Positions 24,300-32,473 of a stretch of 35,826 nucleotides of DNA are shown here, in pieces (the stretch's first letter is position 1; every line of letters starts with the position of its first letter). Made by a program: the position numbers and the translations under genes. Where the stretch lies: assembly GCA_002171515.1 (NCBI GenBank), contig NHEP01000225.1, forward strand, positions 26,235-62,060, read 5' to 3'. The notes beneath the pieces are model-generated. The model was not told where the DNA came from. It saw only the letters and a list, made by a program, of their open reading frames with translations, and made no database searches. Origin of the DNA: a bacterium TMED88. Its GTDB lineage: Bacteria; Myxococcota_A; UBA9160; UBA4427.

Positions 24300-25166
24300 T
24301 CAGCAGTCGCCTTCCGGAACAAAACTGTTCAGCATCAGCTTCCGTGCGATTTCGGGCCAGTCGACGGTGGCCCCAATGGCACCGGCTTGGACTGCGTGCT
24401 GAAGATCCGTTGGATTCCGGATGCCCCAGCAGCGAATCTCAAGACCCAGTCGCCGAGCCTGGGTGACCGTTTCGTGCGATAAGTCTTTGGCTCGAATCGC
24501 GACCCATTCAAATCCGAAACGCGCGGCTTCTGCGAGCCAAAAGGCGTGCACCTCGTCGAGACTTCGCCCCTCAAGCTCGGGTCGGAATTCACTGCTTCGC
24601 AGCGCGTCGTGACCGTCTCGGATCAAGAAAGTGATCGGGATGTTGGGTTCGAGCTTTCGGACTTCGCGCAGCGGGCGAAGAGAAAAAGATGTCAGAGTGA
24701 CTGAGTCGCGCAGCCCGAAAGCATTCACGGCGCGAATGACCGCGAGGGGAAGCGAATCGTCCCAGCCCTTTAGCTCAATGTGGTAATCGACCTCAGCCCC
24801 CAGCCGATCAAAAACGGTTTCGAGCAATGGAATACAGGTCTCTTCGGGACGCTCGACGGAGTCTGCCCTCATGCGATCTACAGGAAACTCACCAATCTGC
24901 AGAGGAACGCGCCCTTCGAACCAAGGCCAAAGGTTCGCCCTTTGCAACCAGTCGGACGAATGGTGGCTAACCCGACCTGAGAGGGTTGTTTTCGTATCCA
25001 GACGGTCGTCATGAAACACGACCACACGACCGTCGGATGAAAATCGGACGTCTAGTTCAACTTCCCGCGAACCCAGCCGAATGGCGTTTCGAAAAGACGC
25101 CAAGGTATTTTCGGGGCTATGAGCGGAGGCCCCTCGATGGGCAATCAATCGAAAGCCAGTCAACAT
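24300..25166 (-). CDS. Glycerophosphodiester phosphodiesterase family protein
   Basis: The 288-residue protein hydrolyses glycerophosphodiesters to glycerol-3-phosphate and an alcohol. The catalytic opening FRLIAHRGASAHSPENTLASF contains HRG (10-12) and the ENT motif. EVELDVRFSSDGRVVVFHDD carries the ExD metal ligands and the second catalytic histidine, and YHIELKG is the later metal-binding glutamate. No signal peptide is present, so it acts in the cytoplasm (UgpQ-like). ATG 25166 is the first residue of the family start. It runs in the same direction as the upstream glycosyltransferase gene, 42 bases away, so co-transcription is likely. Confidence 0.92.
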   Translation of the reverse strand: MLTGFRLIAHRGASAHSPENTLASFRNAIRLGSREVELDVRFSSDGRVVVFHDDRLDTKTTLSGRVSHHSSDWLQRANLWPWFEGRVPLQIGEFPVDRMRADSVERPEETCIPLLETVFDRLGAEVDYHIELKGWDDSLPLAVIRAVNAFGLRDSVTLTSFSLRPLREVRKLEPNIPITFLIRDGHDALRSSEFRPELEGRSLDEVHAFWLAEAARFGFEWVAIRAKDLSHETVTQARRLGLEIRCWGIRNPTDLQHAVQAGAIGATVDWPEIARKLMLNSFVPEGDC

Positions 25167-25208
25167 CGCGGGTCGAGGCTACCATAGCCAGCGGTGGTCT
25201 GAGGAGAC

Positions 25209-26471
25209 CTATAGAGCCATGAGCGAGGCCGGCGTGATGAGCGTGTTCTCGTTGTCCAATCTTGGATCCATGGATTCGAGAGTTTCTCCGAAGCTTGAAA
25301 TCGCCGCCCGCCAGCTCGTCTCATCGAGCCCTTCGATGGCCTGAGCGTAGGCTTCGCTGATGGCGTCGCGCCGGTTCGGGCGGCGAGAGAGCCGCACGAC
25401 CCTTTGAAGCATTTTGAGATGAGCTGAGGCCTCTTGAGTGTTTGAAGAGGCCTCGCTGTCAATCCAGGCAATGGGTACCGACGCCACGGAACGCGGCGAG
25501 AGCAGTTCAGCGTGCAAAAGAAGCTCAAGGTCGAAGGCGAAACTGCGCTCCGTTGCTGACCGGATCAAAGCGTGGACCTGATGGGCCCGCATGGCCTTGA
25601 ACCCACATTGGGTATCGTCGAGATAGGCGAGCTCTGGGAGCAACTTCTTCCAGAGATAAATAAAGAGGCGACCGCGGGCGCTTCTTCGGTTGGATTTGAC
25701 CACCGCCGACGTCGCGGCGCGTCGTGTCCCAGTGGCCACTCGAATCCAGGGCGTGTCGAGAGCTTCGACGAGAAGACCGAGCTGGCCGAGGTGGGTCGAA
25801 AGATCTGCGTCGGCGAAGGCCACCACGTAGTCGCCCCCTACATCAGACTTTTTGAGGGCCGCTTCCCAAAGTCCGAAGTGAACCGCACCCCCCTTCTGAC
25901 TCTCGCGGGAGGAACGCAGACCTTCTACCGCGGGGTGCTGGACCTTCACAGCCTGGTCGAGATACAAAACCCGGGCGGGGGCCTCGGGGTGCCGACAGGC
26001 CAAAATCTCTTCGGCCATCCGACCGCTTTGGTGGGGACATCCATCATCGACCAGCGTCAGCTCCCAGCTCACACGGGCACTGGATTCGGAAAGCCAATGC
26101 AACTCGCGAATTTTTCGATCGAGAAAGGCCTCACCCACCGGGCTTTCGAAGGGCCGCATGATTCGCTGATGTTCGGAAAAAAGGGGGACGACAACGTTGA
26201 GGCGCAGGGGCACCCTGCGCCGGCCAATCATGGCCTTTGAGCGAGCCAGTTTGACGATGACCCGAGCACCCGTGGGCCAATTTTCTGGACTGCTTTCGAT
26301 CAAAGCCTCAAGCGCCGTGAGATCTTCTTGCCGCTCGACTCGAGCGATCAGTCGATCGCTGAGTTCCAGCATCGATTCGAGCTGGACTTCATCTCTCAGG
26401 TCCAGTGCTGAGGGCAAACGATGAAAAAGCCGCTCCACGGCCCCACCCCACCCCGCTGCCATATTGGGCAT
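25209..26471 (-). CDS. Family 2 glycosyltransferase, dolichyl/polyprenyl-phosphate glucosyltransferase-like
   Basis: The 420-residue protein has an unusual N-terminal extension of about 90 residues before the GT2 domain. The catalytic domain begins LRLNVVVPLFSEHQRI and includes LTLVDDGCP, the nucleotide-sugar site YVVAFADADLSTHLGQL with a DAD motif, and the DTQCGFKAMRA segment characteristic of dolichyl-phosphate beta-glucosyltransferase-like enzymes. Later parts include IAWIDSEASSNT. It probably transfers a sugar to a lipid carrier at the cytoplasmic face of the membrane. The N-terminal region has no recognised domain. ATG 26471 follows a GGGGGATTCAAG purine run. Confidence 0.82.
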   Translation of the reverse strand: MPNMAAGWGGAVERLFHRLPSALDLRDEVQLESMLELSDRLIARVERQEDLTALEALIESSPENWPTGARVIVKLARSKAMIGRRRVPLRLNVVVPLFSEHQRIMRPFESPVGEAFLDRKIRELHWLSESSARVSWELTLVDDGCPHQSGRMAEEILACRHPEAPARVLYLDQAVKVQHPAVEGLRSSRESQKGGAVHFGLWEAALKKSDVGGDYVVAFADADLSTHLGQLGLLVEALDTPWIRVATGTRRAATSAVVKSNRRSARGRLFIYLWKKLLPELAYLDDTQCGFKAMRAHQVHALIRSATERSFAFDLELLLHAELLSPRSVASVPIAWIDSEASSNTQEASAHLKMLQRVVRLSRRPNRRDAISEAYAQAIEGLDETSWRAAISSFGETLESMDPRLDNENTLITPASLMAL

Positions 26472-26658
26472 CTTGAATCCCCCGGTCTAGACAGAATCAA
26501 GACTGACTAATCCAAATTCCGTGCCAAAGAGATTTTGACGAGCGGATCGTCAAAGAGGGTCAGAACGGGTCTCAAACCCGGATGCCTGAGCCGATTTGAG
26601 CACGCCTGCCCTCCGAGCATGCAGCCTTGGTGCTTTCTTGGTCGGCCGGCACGGTGGG

Positions 26659-26701
26659 CGCCTGACGCCGCGAAGCAGCGAAATACTGATGGCGTCAGGC
26701 G
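26659..26701. repeat. Perfect 11-bp inverted repeat
   Basis: CGCCTGACGCC (26659-26669) is matched by GGCGTCAGGCG (26691-26701) with a 21-base centre. It may be a stem for a long RNA hairpin or a protein site; no U tract follows on either strand. Confidence 0.6.
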
Positions 26702-26774
26702 TCCGATCCAAGATCGAGACGCCGGATTCCACTGTCATGACAAGCACGCCCCGGTTGACAGACTGAGCAGGTCC

Positions 26775-26791
26775 GGCGCCGTCTCGGCGCC
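26775..26791 (-). terminator. GGCGCC hairpin just after the molybdoenzyme gene
   Basis: GGCGCC-GTCTC-GGCGCC forms a 6-bp stem with a five-base loop, beginning 18 bases after the molybdoenzyme stop on the minus strand. No U tract follows, so termination would be weak or rho-assisted. Confidence 0.3.
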
Positions 26792-26808
26792 TCAAGGCAG
26801 AGCTTGAT

Positions 26809-28917
26809 CTAGGCCGGCGAAACCTCGATTGGAATGCCCGTCATGAAGGCTTGACAGCTGATCGGCTCGAAGCTGCCCGGTCCGCTCGGAAGCAATGCAT
26901 TCGCATTGGCGCCGGGCTTTTCACTCGCAAATCGGAGCGCCGGGGTTTTCCCATTGCCCCCACCATGGGGCAAGGCGGCCGCGCCGCGCACTAAACCCTT
27001 GTCCAAGGCCACGGCCACTTCGATCTCGCCACTCTCACTGCGCACACGGACGCGATCGCCCTCTTTCAGGCCTCGGCACGAGGCGTCTTCGGGATGCATC
27101 CAAAGCCTCGGTTCCCGGTGATGGCGACCTCGAACTTTCGGGAGATTTTGAAACCAGCTGTTGTGCATTGAGGGTTCGCGCTTGCTGATCAATTTGAGCT
27201 GATCGGCCGGTTCACTGGCAAGCTCTTCGAAGATCGTTTCAACCCGGTCCATCGCCCCTTCCTCACGAAAATAGGGCGGGCAGCAGTCGACCCGACCGTC
27301 CTCGGTTTGGATCACCCGCTCGTAAAAGTCGCCGGGCTCCGGCATATCCAGCGCGACCGTTTGGCGATCGGCCTGCTTGATCTCGTCGGTTGTGAGGCCG
27401 ACCCGAGACAGCATGTGGTCAAGTCGAGAAAACAGCGGCGGCGTCTCGCCGTGATCGAGGATGCTGCGATACCCGAGGGCCTGCTCCAATTTGCCAAAAA
27501 TCCACCATTCGGGCTTACGCTGGCCGCGGGGCACAACCACGGGCTCGGCGACTTGAACGAAGGGTCGATGCTGTAAACCCAGGCCGCAGAGGTTGAGATC
27601 GTGCCGCTCAAAGCCATCTGTCGCGGGAAGGACATAGTCTGCAAGCTGACCGGTTGCATTGCGGTAAAGGTCCACCGTGACCAACAATTCAAGCTTCTCA
27701 AAAGCCTCTCGCATGCGGCTTTCGCCGCCAACCGTCAAAAGGGGATTGCCGCTTACAACAAAGAGCGCGCGGATCGGCTCTTCTTCAGCATCGATGAAGT
27801 CGGCGATGAGGTTACCCGGAAGTGAGCCTCGAATGGTACGGATGCGCCCCCATGGGCTTTCAAAGAAGTCCCGCCGCGCGTCGCGTCGTCCGGTTCGCGG
27901 AGCATCCGGATAGAAGCCCGTTGCGTACAGGTTGCCTCCACGGTGATCGAGATTACCCGTCACGAAGACCAGCATTTGCGTCAGCCAGTAGGCAATGGTG
28001 CCCTGTCGTCCCATATTGAGGCCAGTCGACATGGTTGCCGATGCGCTTCGAGCATCGGCAAATTCATGGGCGAGTGCGATGATGCGCTCCGCCGGAAGCC
28101 CAACAATCTCGGCCACACGCTGGGCCGGGTATTGGCGGACAAAAGCCAGCAATTCGTCGATGCGGGTCGCGTGATCCCGGATGACGGCTTGGTTCATACG
28201 CCCGCTGTCCGCGATCTCACAAAGCAGAGCGGCGAGTAGATAGACGTCTGTGTCGGGGCGGACAAGGATGACTTCATCGGAATCGGAAGCGCTTTCAATG
28301 GTGCGTGAGTTGATGTACCGAACGGTGCCGCCTCGCTTTTGAATGTCTTTGATACGGCGCATGGGATCCGCAATGCTGATAAAGCTCATGCGGGAGACCT
28401 GGGGGTTGGACCCGAGAATCAAGAGGTAATCGGTGTGGTCAAAATCGGGAATGGGATGACAGGTCGATGTCCCATAGACCCCTTCGCTTCCTGCGAACTT
28501 GTTCGTACAGTCTTGCGTTCCTGAACTGAAGTTTCGCTGAACACCCAGTTGACGCAGGAAGGAGATGGTCGCCGGTCCGCCCAGCGCATTGAACGCGATG
28601 GGGTTGCCGATGTAGGAACCAAAGGCACCGGATCCATGTCGTTGATCAATTTCCTGAATTCGCTCGGCGATCTCTGAGATGGCCGTGTCCCAAGAAATTC
28701 GCTCAAAGCTTCCATCCGCCCGTCGGCGCTCTGGATCATTGCAACGGTCCGGGTCGCGGTGGAGTTCAAGCCCCGCCAAGCCCTTATTGCACGCAAACCC
28801 CTGAGTGACGGGGTGGGCCTTGTCGGGCTTTAATCCAACGAGCTCCCCCTCCTCAATCTGAGCCACGAGGCCACAACTGGGCTCGCAGACGCGGCAATAG
28901 GTGCTGGCTTCTTTCAC
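26809..28917 (-). CDS. Molybdopterin-dependent oxidoreductase (DMSO reductase family)
   Basis: GTG 28917 is chosen, giving 702 residues, because GGAGGG stands 8 bases upstream; a TTG 15 bases earlier is in frame but lies inside that ribosome-binding region. A [4Fe-4S] motif is CxxCxxxC with a distant fourth cysteine (Cys8, 11, 15, 43: YCRVCEPSCGLVA ... GFACNKG). The bis-MGD cofactor domain follows (PIPDFDHTDYLLILGSNPQ and TMSTGLNMGRQGTIAYWL). The Mo-ligand position is not certain; Cys137 in SGTQDCTNKF is plausible. The C-terminal MoCo domain includes MHNSWFQNLPKV and ASCRGLKEGDRVRVRSE. No signal peptide or Tat motif and no partner subunit is seen. The electron partner and substrate are unknown. 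Confidence 0.92.
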   Translation of the reverse strand: MKEASTYCRVCEPSCGLVAQIEEGELVGLKPDKAHPVTQGFACNKGLAGLELHRDPDRCNDPERRRADGSFERISWDTAISEIAERIQEIDQRHGSGAFGSYIGNPIAFNALGGPATISFLRQLGVQRNFSSGTQDCTNKFAGSEGVYGTSTCHPIPDFDHTDYLLILGSNPQVSRMSFISIADPMRRIKDIQKRGGTVRYINSRTIESASDSDEVILVRPDTDVYLLAALLCEIADSGRMNQAVIRDHATRIDELLAFVRQYPAQRVAEIVGLPAERIIALAHEFADARSASATMSTGLNMGRQGTIAYWLTQMLVFVTGNLDHRGGNLYATGFYPDAPRTGRRDARRDFFESPWGRIRTIRGSLPGNLIADFIDAEEEPIRALFVVSGNPLLTVGGESRMREAFEKLELLVTVDLYRNATGQLADYVLPATDGFERHDLNLCGLGLQHRPFVQVAEPVVVPRGQRKPEWWIFGKLEQALGYRSILDHGETPPLFSRLDHMLSRVGLTTDEIKQADRQTVALDMPEPGDFYERVIQTEDGRVDCCPPYFREEGAMDRVETIFEELASEPADQLKLISKREPSMHNSWFQNLPKVRGRHHREPRLWMHPEDASCRGLKEGDRVRVRSESGEIEVAVALDKGLVRGAAALPHGGGNGKTPALRFASEKPGANANALLPSGPGSFEPISCQAFMTGIPIEVSPA

Positions 28918-29085
28918 GCAATCGCCCTCCAAAAGGACCCTCTCAGCTTCTCAGGTTTTCGAAACTGCTCCGTTGGCGGATCAACGATTCAGACCGAATC
29001 TCCAGGATATGCAGTATATCGGGATCCGGTTTAGAGGAATAGGGATCCGCGATTTCTTCCGGCCTCGGACTGCCAAATAGCCTCA

Positions 29086-29119
29086 CCTCCGCAGCGCGCT
29101 CTTGAGTGCGCTGCGGAGG
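29086..29119. repeat. Long inverted repeat after the secreted protein gene
   Basis: CCTCCGCAGCGC (29086-29097) is perfectly complementary to GCGCTGCGGAGG (29108-29119). The ten-base centre can add GCTC/GAGT pairing, giving a stem of up to about 15-16 pairs. It follows the gene ending at 29159 on the minus strand. It is probably a transcript-end hairpin, but a U tract is lacking. Confidence 0.65.
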
Positions 29120-29158
29120 AGGAACTAGGCCCTGAGAATTGTACGGAGGCTGATCTTT

Positions 29159-31240
29159 CTAGAAGCCGCCTTCTGTAGGACGGCGTTCCGGTACGCAGTC
29201 GCATCCTCGGGCACGTGCGCGGCAGATCCACTCGGACTCTTTCCGGTCCCATCGGTAGCAGGCATGCGGCCTTGGCTTGCCCCAATCATCATCTCTAATC
29301 CGAAAGCGAATCTGAGTGGAGTCCTGCGGGTGCTGAGGGATGTGCACCGCTTCGCCGGTGATCGGATCTGTCCAATACGAACCGACATCGAGAATCGTCT
29401 CGGTTTGGACTTCCTGACCAGTCAAACCATCTTTTGAAACCAGCTCTAGGCTCAGGCCGGTGCAAAGAACATCTGAGAAATCGGATCGCCATTGAGTCTT
29501 GCCCTGAACAGGGCCAAGAACTGGATGCAGGTAGGCGTCTTCTTCGAATTCTCCGTCCGGGTCCTCGGGCAAGCCAGGTCGCACACCACAATACTGATCA
29601 GGACTTTCGTCGGGGATACCATCTTTATTGTTGTCAATGGTTTCGCCGTCCGTTCCGTCCTCGCAAGCCCGGTGTGTCGTGCCTCCCGGAAATGCTACCG
29701 GCAGGATCGTATCCGTGTCGTTGATCCCAGCTGGCCAACCGCCAAATGTAGGAAACTGTTCTTCACCCGATCCATTCGACTCGAGGATATAGGGCGTATC
29801 AGCCCTTTGCTCGGGAATCGGCCCAAGTGGATTAGGGTCGCGATTGAGAATGACCCCCTCGCAGGTAAGAATCGATAGGGTTTGGCTTTGGCTCACCGGA
29901 TTGAAGGCCGATATGGCTTCGGGGTTCGATGCAAATACTTCGCTCGCTTCGATTTCCCAGACGGATTCGCGGGCCACGTCACGTGCCATGGCGGTCAACT
30001 GGTCAGGATATTGGGCTCGCTTCCAATGCACAGCGCCTTCCGCGGTGACTTGGTACGGTCGCACACGGATAGAGCTGGCTTCGAACCGTGGTGCGATCAC
30101 ACGGCGCTGGCAGGGCATACACTCCGACGTCCAAAGGTCCAACAATGCGTTCAATTCATCGAGCTCGGCGTCAAGTTTTTCGGCCAAAGAAAAATCAAGA
30201 ATTTGGCTATGGGCCCGAATCATTGAAACCCAGCCGATCACCGACTCAATACTGCGTTTGACGGTCAGGGCATGCACTTCAGAAGTCTTCGACTTGCGTG
30301 CAATTTCATCAGCGTAATAAGATGTGGCGGCGATATGGGCACCCACCCGGTCTTCGGTGGCCCCACTGACCACGCTGCTTAGGTCCTTGAAAGTGAAGAG
30401 CAGCTCTGCACTCGCAGTCACCAGTGGCGGCCAGGCTGCGACCCAGGAACCCAACTGAACAGCACACACATAGCCATTTTGGATTCTCAGAGACAAAGGT
30501 GCGATTTGACTCTTCGCGATCGAGCATGCTTGCGCGCGCCAAATGGCCTTGAGCAAGGGCCGATGAGTTTCAAGCGTGATGTGAACCAGATCGAAGAAGG
30601 CCTTTACGAATTGCTTGGGGCACCCCACTTGTCCATTGGCCGCGATGACTAGAATCTCGCCCAACTGAGATTCGAGAGCCTCCTGGAGTTCGGTAACCAG
30701 GATGCTGGTGTAGAGATCGATCAGCGGTTCAATGGAGACAATAAAATTTTCCATACTCAGAAGGAAAGTTCGCTCGGCGGCGCGTGCAGACCGGCCGGGG
30801 GTGAATCCCTCGAGGCCGTTTTTCTCTGCGCCGGCCAGAAAAGTATCCAACCAGACCCAATCAACTTCTTGCATGAGTTCCGCCACTGCGGTCCACAGCT
30901 CCGGACCCAATTCCAACTCGTCTGAAATGAACTCATGGCCGGAGACCGTCTGATATCCGATGACATTCAGGCGGGGCAGCGCCTCGGGGTTCTCGACTGA
31001 CGGCGGCGAGTCCGAAGCATCCAGATAGATTTCCACCTCGAAGCGGCTGAACTGGCCGCCTTCCGTCCCGCCCACCCGGATCGTATAGAGCGGCTCCGAG
31101 GCCTCCGACGGGGGAGGCGAGTTGGCGAGGACGGGCGGAGCGAGGACCACCCAGGTGAGGAGTGCGAACAGCCACTTCCCGATTGTTGAGGTTCTCCTCG
31201 CGAATTCGATGGGACGGGTTTGGGCAGATTCGATCAACAT
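29159..31240 (-). CDS. Large secreted protein of unknown function with calcium-loop-like motif
   Basis: The 693-residue product starts at ATG 31240, after AGGAGGT with correct spacing. A long basic leader and signal peptide end near PPVLA-NSPPP. The mature part has no recognised domain. A middle region is helical (LLDLWTSECMPCQRRVIAPR), with a CxxC in CMPCQ. Near the end, CEDGTDGETIDNNKDGIPD is a thrombospondin-type-3/EF-like calcium loop with the acidic pattern D-x-N-x-D-G-x-x-D, resembling the CEDGxDND motifs of myxobacterial secreted proteins. The C-terminus is cysteine-rich (RARARGCDCVPERR). It sits behind tandem operator array B, shared with the cysteine-rich operon at 19688-21957, so a common regulator probably controls both. 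Confidence 0.8.
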   Translation of the reverse strand: MLIESAQTRPIEFARRTSTIGKWLFALLTWVVLAPPVLANSPPPSEASEPLYTIRVGGTEGGQFSRFEVEIYLDASDSPPSVENPEALPRLNVIGYQTVSGHEFISDELELGPELWTAVAELMQEVDWVWLDTFLAGAEKNGLEGFTPGRSARAAERTFLLSMENFIVSIEPLIDLYTSILVTELQEALESQLGEILVIAANGQVGCPKQFVKAFFDLVHITLETHRPLLKAIWRAQACSIAKSQIAPLSLRIQNGYVCAVQLGSWVAAWPPLVTASAELLFTFKDLSSVVSGATEDRVGAHIAATSYYADEIARKSKTSEVHALTVKRSIESVIGWVSMIRAHSQILDFSLAEKLDAELDELNALLDLWTSECMPCQRRVIAPRFEASSIRVRPYQVTAEGAVHWKRAQYPDQLTAMARDVARESVWEIEASEVFASNPEAISAFNPVSQSQTLSILTCEGVILNRDPNPLGPIPEQRADTPYILESNGSGEEQFPTFGGWPAGINDTDTILPVAFPGGTTHRACEDGTDGETIDNNKDGIPDESPDQYCGVRPGLPEDPDGEFEEDAYLHPVLGPVQGKTQWRSDFSDVLCTGLSLELVSKDGLTGQEVQTETILDVGSYWTDPITGEAVHIPQHPQDSTQIRFRIRDDDWGKPRPHACYRWDRKESEWICRARARGCDCVPERRPTEGGF

Positions 31241-31318
31241 TGGATTGACCTCCTGGGGCGTCCAGCGAGAGGAACGACCTCTCCATCAATGGGGGGGCTC
31301 CTGAATTGGATTCCGTAT

Positions 31319-31378
31319 GGTATTTTGATACCAGTAGGTATTTTAATATCATAAGTATTCAAATACCGATAGGTATCA
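31319..31378. promoter_or_regulatory. Tandem operator array B (GGTAT-N4-ATACC, about 18-bp period)
   Basis: Units start at 31319, 31337, 31354 and 31372, spaced 18, 17 and 18 bases apart. The first is a perfect GGTAT-TTTG-ATACC, the second GGTAT-TTTA-ATATC, the third AGTAT-TCAA-ATACC and the fourth only GGTAT. It lies about 80 bases upstream of the 693-residue gene. The arrangement and sequence match array A at 22041. Confidence 0.72.
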
Positions 31379-31592
31379 TCGAAAGGTCAACGGAATTGAC
31401 TGGCCGAGCCGTGGGGTTTCGCCCGGGGTCTTGTTCGTCCCGAAATCCAGCGCAGAAAGCCCACTTCAACCGCGAAGCCTCGCCGGGTCGGCGCCGAGGC
31501 GGGGTTCAGGGCGCGGGTTCAGGCGAGGGATGCCCTAGAGCGGAAGCGGTTCACCCTCGCCCGGTGCTATTGAGTCGGCGTACCCTACCCCT
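31379..31592. other. Gene-free GC-rich stretch
   Basis: About 210 bases between array B and the cupin gene hold no convincing coding frame. A GCCTCG/CGAGGC inverted repeat is near 31480-31505. No RNA or promoter is recognised. Confidence 0.5.
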
Positions 31593-31934
31593 CTACATGG
31601 AGGCAGGCTTTTTCTCGACGAGCAGTTCCCGATAGGGCTCAGGGCCCGCATTGCGAGCGGAGTGAGTCACGGGAACGCGCTTCGACTCGTCGCCGATGAT
31701 GACCAATTCGTCGCCTTCAATCCGCAAGGCCACCAAGTCTCCATCGGACAGAACGAGTGGCTTAAGGCGCGTTCCGTTCGCATCAAACACGTCGAGGGTC
31801 GACCCCTTGATGACGTAGAAGACGTACTCCATATGATGGGTATGAATGGGTGTCTGCTCACCCGGAGCGAGAGTGAAGTCCCAAACTTTGATCTTGTCGT
31901 CTTCAAAAAGCACGTTCGATCCGACATCACCCAT
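31593..31934 (-). CDS. Small cupin-domain protein
   Basis: The 113-residue single-domain cupin starts at ATG 31934, after GAAGGAGATC. The first cupin motif is PGEQTPIHTHHMEYVFYVIKG, with metal-binding histidines HTHH followed by E, and the second half is LVLSDGDLVAL then VTHSARNAGPEPYRELLVEKKP, with the final histidine. Such proteins bind a divalent metal and may act as a dioxygenase, isomerase or sensor. The substrate is unknown. It is convergent with no close partner and divergent from the DUF952 gene. Confidence 0.9.
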   Translation of the reverse strand: MGDVGSNVLFEDDKIKVWDFTLAPGEQTPIHTHHMEYVFYVIKGSTLDVFDANGTRLKPLVLSDGDLVALRIEGDELVIIGDESKRVPVTHSARNAGPEPYRELLVEKKPASM

Positions 31935-32089
31935 TTTGATCTCCTTCTCGAGTGGCGGGCAAGACCAGTGAAGACCTCCGCCTTATCAAACAGGCCTAGG
32001 GCCACACATACGCCATTGGCGAGGCCCTTCGGCTCTTCCTATTTCCATCCGGCATCAAAAAGAATAGGTTGCCTATCTTACCGGGACGG

Positions 32090-32473
32090 ATGTCTTTTAC
32101 GGAAGGAAAAAGTGCGGTGGCGACTCCCCTCCTCTACAAACTAGTCGATCAGCCACTCTGGGAAGAGGCACGGAAAGTCGAATTCTGGGCGGGAAGCGCA
32201 GACGACCTTCGAGATGGCTTCATCCACCTCTCGACCAGAGAGCAGCTCGTAGGCACGCTTCGAGAACACTTGGCCGGCAAAAGCTCAGTCCTCGTCTTGG
32301 GCGTTGATCTGTTGGGCCCTGATCTTCACTGGGAAGCCTCGCGAAACGGGTTGCTCTTTCCTCACTGGTACGCGCCTTTACCTCGCGCATCCATCCAGCT
32401 GATCAAGCCCATTCCATTGCACGACGGAATCCATCAGGTTCCCGATCTGCCGGATTCGCCCGGGCCAGCCTGA
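32090..32473 (+). CDS. DUF952 family protein
   Basis: The 127-residue protein starts at ATG 32090; an in-frame GTG at 32117 after GGAAGG is an alternative start that would remove nine residues. LLYKLVDQPLWEEA, the DGFIHLSTREQLVGTL block and WEASRNGLLFPHWYAPLP match DUF952, a small family related to glutathione-S-transferase-like folds in some members, with unknown function. The gene ends by overlapping the convergent MFS gene by about 40 bases. Confidence 0.85.
   Translation: MSFTEGKSAVATPLLYKLVDQPLWEEARKVEFWAGSADDLRDGFIHLSTREQLVGTLREHLAGKSSVLVLGVDLLGPDLHWEASRNGLLFPHWYAPLPRASIQLIKPIPLHDGIHQVPDLPDSPGPA

Larger units (their letters stand above)
26472..26808. other. Gene-free stretch with two inverted repeats
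   Basis: About 340 bases between the GT2 and molybdoenzyme genes have no credible coding frame. They contain a perfect 11-bp inverted repeat at 26659-26701 and a GGCGCC hairpin at 26775-26791. Otherwise nothing recognisable is seen. Confidence 0.6.
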
